Origin: Hypericum androsaemum
Taxonomy: Eukaryota; Streptophyta; Magnoliopsida; Malpighiales; Hypericaceae
DNA length: 64,000 nt
Direction of reading: 5' to 3'
Assembly: GCA_963995505.1 (NCBI GenBank)
Contig: OZ023185.1
Coordinates: forward strand, 13,775,691 to 13,839,690
Positions within the stretch are counted from its first letter, which is position 1. Every line of letters starts with the position of its first letter. This document shows positions 56,519 to 64,000 of the stretch, piece by piece. Under the pieces are notes generated by a model. It ran no database searches and was not told where the DNA came from. It was given only the letters and a program-made list of their open reading frames with translations. The translations under genes were made by a program, and so were the position numbers.

Positions 56519-56798
56519 TGTTGGGATGGCGAGAAATAGGAAAGACTTATTTCCTATTCCTATTCCTATTCTGACTAGATTTTGGACTTCTAATCCGACC
56601 TAGATAGGTTACTTGTACACCAAGGGTTTGTCTCTATATAAAGACATGTTACCCTAGGTTTTTATATGGCTTTGTGGCTCGGATCCATCAATATAAGTTC
56701 TCATTTCTCCCCGTGGACGTAGGCATTAGGCCGAACCACGTTATCTATTTTGTCCGTGTTCTTTGCGCATTTGTTCTCTAGTTGCTGAATTCATAACA
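56519..56798 (+). mobile_element. Ty1/copia 3' LTR
   Basis: 280 bp starting TGTTGGGATGG and ending TCATAACA, so both ends carry the TGTT...AACA inverted repeat. A TATA box, CTATATAAAG, is near 56,633. The next base is LINE reverse transcriptase sequence, so the element inserted into the LINE. The 5' LTR and left LINE junction are not in the window. Confidence 0.85.
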
Positions 56799-57331
56799 GT
56801 GTGTGTCATGAGTTGCATTTCTTCTACCTTGTATAACATCTTGTTTAATGACAGCCATATGCCTTTGTTTAGTTCATCTAGAGGTTTGAGAGAAGGGGAT
56901 CCTTAGTTCATCTAGAGGTTTGAGAGAGGGGATCCTCTTTCCGCATTTCTTTTCCTCTTTATATCTGATGTCTTGTCCCACTATATCCCAAATGCTAAAT
57001 GTTCTGGTTTAATCCATGGTTTTTCTTTGAATATTCATTTCCCTGTTCTAACCCAAGTCATGTTTGTCGATGACACCCTTCTTTTTTGGCGTGCTACAGT
57101 CTCCAAAGCTTTGTCCTTTAAATCGATTCTAGTTAATTTTTCTAATGCTTTTATTCAGGAGATTAATTTTAATAAATCTAGCATTTGTTTCTCCCACTTA
57201 GAATCTAATGCTAATAAGCATATTATCTCTGATATCTTGGGTATGCCCTGTATGAAATCGGACGATAAGTATTTAGGTCTACCCTCTTTTTGGGATAGGT
57301 CTAAGAAAGACACTATTGGTTTTATTTATGA
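56799..57331 (+). pseudogene. LINE reverse transcriptase, left part
   Basis: Plant L1-type reverse transcriptase: CISSTLYNILFNDS, SSSRGLREGDPL, AFLFLFISDVLSHYIPNAK, the catalytic MFVDDTLLFW, INFNKSSICFSH, ILGMPCMKSDDKYLGLPSFW and KKDTIGFIYD. Coding is interrupted at 57331 by a Helitron and resumes at 63057. A 34-bp tandem duplication (56,869-56,935) adds a stop. The upstream endonuclease half is absent because a copia element sits on the left. Confidence 0.92.
56869..56935 (+). repeat. 34-bp tandem duplication in the LINE
   Basis: TTAGTTCATCTAGAGGTTTG... is repeated at 56869 and 56903. The second copy lacks one A in the GAGAGAAGGGG run. The duplication covers the conserved RGLREGDP segment and brings a TAG into frame. 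Confidence 0.92.
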
Positions 57332-57362
57332 CTAGAAAAAATGCACGTGCGATACGAGTACC
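57332..57362 (-). other. Helitron 3' terminus
   Basis: On the minus strand, CTAG (57335-57332) is preceded by ATTTTTT and a GC-rich imperfect hairpin containing CGTATCGCACGTGC (57343-57362). This is the usual layout of a Helitron 3' end. The hairpin stem is weak. Confidence 0.75.
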
Positions 57363-57904
57363 ATTCTGTATCAAAACACGCAAAATATATCATTTATTGA
57401 TTTTTTTTAAAGCTATACATAAATAAGATGCTCTCTTGCATATTTAATTATACTATTTTCTTTTTTTATTTACCTAAGATGTCATAAGAACTTTTTTGTA
57501 CGTGACATTTTTTGTAAAACGTTCCAACTTTATTAGCAACGTCACCTCTCTTGACTAACACCTTAGTAATTCTAAAAAAAAGACTAACACCTTAGTATTT
57601 TTGCTTGAAACACCTCTTGAAAGGGAAACGTACAACTGCCCATGACTCAAGATATGTTCAGGCAGATAAATAAGTTGTTTTTAATTATTTTTCATTGTGC
57701 TTTGTTGATCATGAATGTAAAACACGTATGTAACGAAAACTATTTGTGTATCATCTTATACGACATCTCAAGATTCTCTGGTGGGTTCAATAGCATCCTA
57801 TGGATAAATACTCTATTTCTCGCATCAATTTTAATAATCGAAAAGGAAAATATGTATATATATATATATGATAGTCGGAGCTCAATTCCCTTCTCCTCCT
57901 CCGT

Positions 57905-58189
57905 CTTCCTTGTGGTCCCATCACTGTCTCCATCCGCAGGACCCACGTCCACGATCACGCCGACAACCTCCTCGTTGTCTACCAGTCAGTCCGCTCCACC
58001 ATCAAGCAAGCCAGCACCTCGGGCATGTACTTTAGCCCGCCGCTCATCGCCATGGTTGTCGTTGTGGCGGCGACCTTCATACTGGTCACATACTCCCTCT
58101 ACCTCATCCTCCTCATATGTCGATTCTGCCAGTGGTGGTGCCAGTGTCGGCGCCGCAGGTTTCGACTGTCATCCTACTCCACCATGTGA
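57905..58189 (+). pseudogene. Possible RING-H2 (ATL) gene fragment captured by the Helitron
   Basis: 95-codon open stretch ending in TGA. It is GC-richer than its surroundings and has codon-like third positions. It holds a hydrophobic segment SPPLIAMVVVVAATFILVTY followed by Cys/Trp/Arg-rich sequence. The order of a short N-terminus and then a Pro-Pro-led transmembrane helix recalls ATL-type RING-H2 ligases, but no RING is present. The identity is a guess; the coding-like character is clearer than the name. Confidence 0.35.
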
Positions 58190-59260
58190 TCGTCAATTGT
58201 AGGAGACGAAAAAATGTCGAGTCCTAGCAGCTCAGGTCTCACGTCATGAACTGTGATTGTGATTGTTACAAAAATAGTTTTTAGTTCTTAACGACATAAT
58301 TGATATTTTGCACTCATGCACGATTGACAAACTTTTTGTTAAGTAATTGCATTTTAAGTAAAAAAATAGCATTATGAGATTTTACCTTCTTTTGCGTATG
58401 AAAATTCTCCCACTCATGAAACGAAAAATATCCTTGACCAAATTACACTTCATTACTTCACAAAATCAGATTTATTTTGGATAAAATAGAGAGCTGCTAA
58501 AAGAGTATTGAATCTGTATTATTAACCACATGTCCTCCACGGTAAATTTGTGTCACTCACAAAAAACCCAAACTAATCAAATCAAATTGACGGAATTGGC
58601 AACTCGTAGATATCAGCAATTGTTCTTTCCATTCCCAAGAAAAGCTTTAGCCTTGAGAATGAACAACCCCTCCACCATGGTTGACACAAACAACCCCATG
58701 AACACGGGAGAGGATTTGGAGGGGACAAGGATAGTCCCCAATTGGGGACTAAAAAGAGAGATGGTGGTAATTTAGGTATTAATAAAATAATAAGGGGTAG
58801 TATTGGAAACTAATAAAAGCTGACAACACATGCTAAAAATATTGAAAATTCGAAAAAGGAAAATAAACAACCAATTAACTAAAAAGGCGTGAATGTCTCT
58901 TTGAATTCCTAGAAAGAAGGACTCTCCATATTCTATATTCCTTTTGACAGCCAAAAACCCTACTAGCTTCTTTTTTTCTCTCTAAACAAAAAAAAATACC
59001 TGCTCTTGAAAAACGACATTCATTCCTGGGAAGGTACGTCTAGTATTTTTTATATATAAGAAGTTCGTGTTGTAGTGATTATGTTTTCCATCTTGTTCGA
59101 TTACATCTTGTTCATGCAAAAAATTAAACTTGGTTTACATCTTGTTCATAATATTGGTTCTGTCGTGATAGTTTTTGGATATTAGTTTTTCTACCAATTT
59201 TATTGTACCCAAATTGATTTTGATTTGTAAAGGGTCTCTCGTATTTATCTCTCGTGATAT
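58190..59260. other. Helitron interior, nothing recognised
   Basis: AT-rich sequence without a recognisable gene. Short A-runs and a CCCAATTGGGGAC palindrome near 58,737 are the only local features noted. Confidence 0.5.
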
Positions 59261-59264
59261 TGGT

Positions 59265-59965
59265 TTAAAGTTTAATGGTAATTGGTTTGTATTTTTGGTG
59301 ACATTGATGTAGCTGTATAGTTATTGGTTAGTGTCATCGGTGACATTAGTTTTTGGGTGACGTTATAGTGATTTGCAGCTTTATTGATATTGGTTAGTAC
59401 CTATAGTGATTTTGGTTTATTGCTGTGCGGAATTTGGTTTTAAATTTTACTGATATTGGTTTGACGTTGATTTGATATTGGTTTTTAACTGTGTTGATAC
59501 TGGTTTTTAACTGTGTTGATACTGGTTGACGTTGTATTGATATTGGTTTGACGCTGTATAGATATTGGTTTGTGACAGTGTTGATATTGGTTTGTGACAG
59601 TGTTGAACTTGGTTTTCAACTGTGTTGATACAGGTTGACATTGTATTGATATTAGTTTGATGCTGTATAGATATTGGTTTTCAGCTTTGATTATATTGGT
59701 ATATAGCTTTATTGATATTGGTTTTTGGATGTGCGGAATTTGGTTTTAAATTTTACTGATATTGGTTTGACGTTGATTTGATATTGGTTTGTAACAGTGG
59801 GGATATTGGTTTTTAACTGTGTTGATACTGGTTTTTAACTGTGTTGATACTGGTTGACGTTGTATTGATATTGGTTTGACGCTGTATAGATATTGATTTT
59901 CAGCTTTAATTATATTGGTTCGTAGTTTTATTGATAATAGGTTTTTGGATGTATAGATATTAGTT
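59265..59965. repeat. GATATTGGTTT minisatellite
   Basis: Diverged tandem array, period roughly 22-26 bp, in which TTGATATTGGTTTG or a close form recurs more than 20 times with interspersed TGACGCTGTATA and TTTTAACTGTG words. It is the reverse complement of the word that builds the array at 60,345-61,040. Confidence 0.85.
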
Positions 59966-60344
59966 TTAAGATTTAATGATACTGGTTTGGATTATATCTT
60001 ATTCAGAACGAAGCATAGAAGGAATAATCGATAGTCCAGATAATAAGTCCGTCATGCCTTTCCTTTTTAGTGCCATCTTTAACTTCTTTACATTCAGATA
60101 ATAAGTCAAGAAAGAGGTTGAAAAGCAGTAATGAGCTTGGTCGGGAAAAAGCAAAGACAAAGCATCAGAAGACGAAACAGAAGCAAAAAAATTGTTGTAT
60201 TGATGTCTCAAACCAGCAGACAATACAAGATATAAATCCCATGGACATAGATTCGAATCGACCACTACACTATTTTTGAACTTGTAATATTTTAAGGAAA
60301 TTAAGATTGTCCAATAGTTAACATCATGTTATTTATTAACCAAT

Positions 60345-61040
60345 ATCTCCAAAGCAAAATCTGTACAGAAAAACCAATATCTGGACATCGTAAAACCAAT
60401 ATCTTGATATTTCGAAACCAATATATGCATGTCGCAAAACCAATATCTGTACTTTACAAAATCACTGAGCGTACATCGCAAAACCAATATCTCTTTATCG
60501 TAAAACGAATATCTGTCGATCGCAAAACAAATATCTCCAAATCGCAAAACCAATAACTATACATCGCAAAACCAATATCTCTATATCGCATAAACAATAT
60601 AAACACATCGCATAACCAATATCTCTAATCGTAAAACCAATATCTCCACAGCGCATAACCAATATCTGCACAACGCAAAACCAATATCTCTACATCGCAC
60701 AACCAATATCTCCAATTCGGAAAACCAATATCTCCACAACCCAAAACTGATATCTACACATCGGAAAACCAATATCTCCACAACCCAAAACTAATATCTA
60801 CACATCGGAAAACCAATATCTCCACATCGCAAAACCAATAACTATACATCGCAAAACGAATATTTCTACATCGCATAAACAATATCTCCACATCGCATAA
60901 CCAATATCTATACATCGCAAAACCAATATCTCCACAGCGCATAACAAATATCTGCACAACGCAAAACCAATAACTATACATCGCAAAACCAATATCTCTA
61001 CATCGCATAAACAATATCTCCACATCACAAAACCAATATT
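60345..61040. repeat. AAAACCAATATCTC minisatellite
   Basis: Array of about 20-22 bp units such as ACATCGCAAAACCAATATCT, more regular than the array at 59,265-59,965 and inverted relative to it. The 380 bp between the two arrays would form a loop. Confidence 0.88.
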
Positions 61041-61277
61041 AGGGAGCTGCATCAAGCATAGAGAACCCAGTGAGGACTCATATGGCACCTTTCATCTCTC
61101 TTTTCAGGTTGACATTGAAACCACCGTCATCTGCAAATTGGAAGTAAGAGGAAAGCGCTCAAATCATTTGCTACTAATGTAGAAGAGAATTAACCTAACA
61201 GTCCTAAACTTGGAACATAACAGAGTCAAACAACACAAATTTTTTGAGTTAACTTTAATAGGTGCACAAAGGAGCAG

Positions 61278-61505
61278 ATGTGCGAGGCTTACGTCACCAC
61301 GTTCGTCGAGCGTAAGATGCACCACCTCACCAGAGGGGGAGAGCTCGTCCTAGAGCGGGAAGACGTCCTCCTAGCCGTAGTCCTTGAGCCGCTCGAGCAG
61401 CGCCTGCGCGCGGAGCAGCCAATGGACTCGGTCCCGGACTCGTCAACGATGATGAGTTGCTGGCCGACTAAGGGGGAGACTGGAAAGTCGGAGAGGAAGA
61501 TATGA
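61278..61505 (+). pseudogene. Unidentified coding-like fragment captured by the Helitron
   Basis: GC-rich 75-codon open frame (MCEAYVTTFVERKMHHL, LVLEREDVLLAVVLEPLEQR), unlike the AT-rich Helitron around it and preceded by a possible intron end (TAATAG). The composition suggests a captured exon. I do not recognise the family. Confidence 0.4.
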
Positions 61506-61509
61506 CTCG

Positions 61510-62138
61510 TTCTGGTGTAGATCCGGCGAGGTCGATCGTAGATCTGGTGCCGTTTGCCCGCTGGCGACCTTCCAGGTGGTTGTCAGGCCACCGTCCTTGG
61601 TTTTTGGTCATTGATCGAAGCCCGCTCGTCACCCTCCGCCGGCCGTCCAGTTCCGGTGACGGGAATGGAGATAGAGAGGGAGAGAGAGAGAGGGGAGGAT
61701 TGGAAGAGAGAGAGTGTGTGAGGGAGAAAAAATGGGGAGAGAGGAAAAAATGGATGGGAGGCCGCCAGAAATTTTGAAGACATGGGAGAGATGAATAGTC
61801 GCCCCAATTTCTCTAGGAATTGGTATTTCAATCATTGAAAAAGACTAAAAAATTCTTCAATAGTTTTTGACCATTAGATTAAATTATTAGAGCATTCCAT
61901 CTAATCTAAGGGTCCAAATATTAGTCCCCACCTATGAACAACATTCTTTTAATCCCCACTCAATCCATGGGCCATGAACACACCTTGAAATGCTTTCCCG
62001 AGCCTCTTCAAATGAAGAGCCTTCTAAAACACTGGGTCCTAACAAATTAAATCAAACAAACAGAACTCGAATCCTCAATTTCCCAAAGAATAGATTCCAT
62101 AAAATTCAAAACAGAATCGAGAGAAACACATTCAAATC

Positions 62139-62170
<32 letters not shown>

Positions 62171-62490
62171 AGCGGATGAGGTGGGGCGAAGTGAGGAGAC
62201 ACTTGGCGCTCCAGAGTTGGTCGTTAAGGTCGGCACCGTGCCATTCCAGCTCCGTCGCCAGCCAGCCATCAATGACAATGATGCCTCCCTACTCCCTCTG
62301 TTATCACGGAGGAGGGCGTATCCACCGCCGAGTGCCCCATATCTCTGTATTCTTTTTTGTATTTCTCTGGCTTGGTTTTTAATTTACTTGTATAATGGAA
62401 CCAAATCTCTAGGGGCAATCGGGACAGAGAATAGAGCACGGGTTAAGCACGTGGTGAAAATAAGCCACCGACCCAAACGGTAAAGCATAA
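61510..62490. other. Helitron interior with GA microsatellites
   Basis: GA-rich runs near 61,670-61,715 and a pure (GA)n at about 62,139-62,165. Another GC-rich stretch (62,180-62,340) may be a further captured fragment, but no product is recognisable in any frame. Confidence 0.5.
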
Positions 62491-62504
62491 TTTTAAAAAC
62501 CACC

Positions 62505-62996
62505 GTCACCTCAATCTTGGAACGGAGATTCCCGCCCTCGGTGGCCAAGTGATGGTAAAGCATGGCCTTGCCGTTATCCTTCTTCCTCATCAAACTGGCG
62601 CCGTGGAGGGACCCTAGCACTGATTGCTTGTGGGGGTCGCCAGCATCGGCTAGGGCTTGGATCTCTGCGGCGGCCTCCTTGGTCGCCCTCGGCTCCCCCT
62701 GCATCACCGCCGATAACATCTTCCTCACCGCCGAGTAGTACTCGACGTCGGCAGCGGCGATCCTCCCTGTTTTTGTTGTCAGGCTCGAAGATCAGGCGCC
62801 AGGTTCCCAGCTCATGCTTCGGCTTATTGTCGGAGTCGCCGAACTCGTCACACTCCGGCGGGGACGCGTCAGCGGCCGCAACGTCGGGATCGGTGGGGAT
62901 CGTAGGCGGCGATGCATCCTCCTCTCTCTCTCCAGTGGAAATGAAGGGGGATTTGGGGATTGACGAAGATGGTCGAAGAACGGGAATATTTTTCAT
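62505..62996 (-). pseudogene. HRD3A (SEL1L homologue) exon fragment captured by the Helitron
   Basis: Minus strand. ECDEFGDSDNKPKHELGTWR and LIFEPDN (62855-62768), then after a one-base frame slip YYSAVRKMLSAVMQGEP, EIQALADAGDPHKQSVLG, LMRKKDNGKAMLYHHLATEG and GNLRSK (to about 62,510). The order and motifs match the N-terminal region and first SEL1 repeats of plant HRD3A, the ER-membrane partner of the HRD1 ubiquitin ligase in ER-associated degradation. Only this segment is present, with a frameshift near 62,768, so it is a captured fragment. It lies just inside the Helitron 5' end and in the Helitron's own orientation. Confidence 0.85.
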
Positions 62997-63056
62997 GTGA
63001 AGGGTAATTTAGACATTTCCACCATCAAAAAAGAGGTTTACATTATGATAGTAAGA

Positions 63057-64000
63057 TAGAATCTGGCACAAAACATTATTTTGGAAGCTGAAGCTCTTGT
63101 CTACATCAGGTAGAGAGGTTATGATCAAATCTGTACTCTCTTCTATCACGTCTCTTACTTCCTGCTACCTTTGTTTCCAAGATTAATAGTTTGATTGCTC
63201 GCTTTTGGTGGTCTGGCGATGTCTCCTCCAACAAAATTCATTGGGCTAGTTGGAATAGGCTTACTTATTCTAAGAAATTTGGAGGTTTGGACTTTAAAGA
63301 CTTGAGACTATTTAACATTGCTCTATTGACTAAATAGGTTGTACAACAATCTGGAGTTCCTGTGCTTTAGGATTCTGAAAGGTCGCTATTTCCCTTTCAC
63401 TGACCTGCTCACGCCTCCCGGGGAGCTAGGCCCTCCTGGGTTTGGAGCAGCTTGGTGGTTGGTGTCGGGACGCTGTCTGATAGGATTGTTCATCACATCG
63501 GTAATGATTTATCTATGGACCGATCCATGGTTACCTGGTGTGCCAAATAATAGGGTCTCCTCCTTGCCTTCTACTGCGTTTAATGTTCATACTGTGGCTA
63601 ACCTTATATGTCCTCCTTCAGGGATCTGGAAACTCAATGTTTTGGCTTCTTTGTTCTCTCCTGATTGCCATCACTAACATACGACTATTTCGAACTGGTT
63701 TGCCTGACAGGGTCATTTGGACTCATGCTAAGGATGGCAATTTCTCTGTCAAGAATGGTTACCATGTCTTAAAACCCAAGTTACCTCCTAACTTACATAA
63801 CGCACATGTTTCTCCGTGTTTTGAGCCTTTTATCCAGGTATCTGGTCGAAGTTATGTAAGCTTCCTGTTCAACCTAAAATCAGGCACTTTATGCGCGCGG
63901 GTGGTCAAGAATTGCCTTCCTACTGCCGAAAATTTGCAGCGAAGAAATCTTGCTTCCTCTTCCTTGTGTTCTATATGTTTTTCTGCTGATGAAGATATTA
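63057..64000 (+). pseudogene. LINE reverse transcriptase, right part, and zf-RVT domain
   Basis: Continues the LINE after the Helitron: GREVMIKSVLSSI, then in another frame LIARFWWSGDVSSNKIHWAS, LGL-type DFKDLRLFNIALLTK, FRILKGRYFPFTDLL, WTDPWLPG, and near the end the zinc-binding reverse transcriptase domain (CLPTAENLQRRNLASSSLC). Several frame changes and stops show decay. It runs off the right edge. Confidence 0.9.

Larger units (their letters stand above)
57332..63056 (-). mobile_element. Non-autonomous Helitron with captured gene fragments
   Basis: 5,725 bp inserted exactly between A (57331) and T (63057) of the LINE. Read on the minus strand it begins TCTTACTATCATAATGTAA, close to plant Helitron 5' ends, and ends in CTAG, with a hairpin-like GC-rich segment seven bases before it. 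There is no target duplication, and removing the insert makes the LINE frame continuous at that point. No Rep or helicase domain was found. It carries an HRD3A fragment, a possible RING-H2 (ATL) fragment, an unidentified coding-like fragment and two minisatellite arrays. Confidence 0.92.

Noticed and set aside
60326..61088. Open frames in the minisatellite (MEILFMRCRDIGFAMYSYWF type)
   Set aside because: Translation of the AACCAATATC repeat; no sign of a protein family.

Overview
The window is nuclear DNA of a flowering plant, probably a eudicot. The evidence is two spliced plant genes (a chloroplast carotenoid isomerase and a MACPF-domain protein), GT-AG introns, and plant-type transposons: a Tekay-like Ty3/gypsy element, several Ty1/copia pieces, a MULE with a plant mobile domain gene, a LINE and a Helitron. 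I cannot name the species.

Layout. 1-24,993 is a tandem array of a 10-bp unit (CTTGCCTTTT / CATGCCTTTT) that runs off the left edge and holds a 200-N assembly gap. It ends inside or against the LTR remnant of a Ty3/gypsy element (24,994 to about 32,069) whose single gag-pol frame is broken only by two TGG-to-TAG stops. A Ty1/copia element with both LTRs and a deleted pol follows (32,070-35,056). A short gene island comes next, both genes on the minus strand: a six-exon MACPF protein (35,819-38,957) and the five-exon 15-cis-zeta-carotene isomerase Z-ISO (39,973-42,646).

From about 43,200 to 53,840 lies a large MULE-like element. It carries fold-back palindromes at both ends, C-rich tracts, a partly duplicated plant mobile domain (PMD) gene on the plus strand, a MURA transposase with four nonsense codons on the minus strand, and between them a minus-strand gene I read as two tandem OB-fold modules resembling the HROB/MCM8IP OB domain. 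The two modules share exon structure, and all splice sites are intact. This three-gene element is the most interesting locus here.

The right end is a nest. A LINE (56,799-57,331 and 63,057-64,000) is split by a 5,725-bp Helitron with exact A^T insertion, and a copia LTR abuts the LINE on its left. Another copia fragment on the minus strand (54,209-55,265) lies further left. The Helitron encodes no Rep/helicase but carries host-gene fragments, one clearly from HRD3A (SEL1L homologue), and two oppositely oriented minisatellite arrays.

Only Z-ISO and the MACPF gene look like ordinary working host genes. The PMD and OB-fold genes are transposon cargo that may still be expressed. The long open frames in the satellite follow from a stop-free 10-bp repeat and are not genes.
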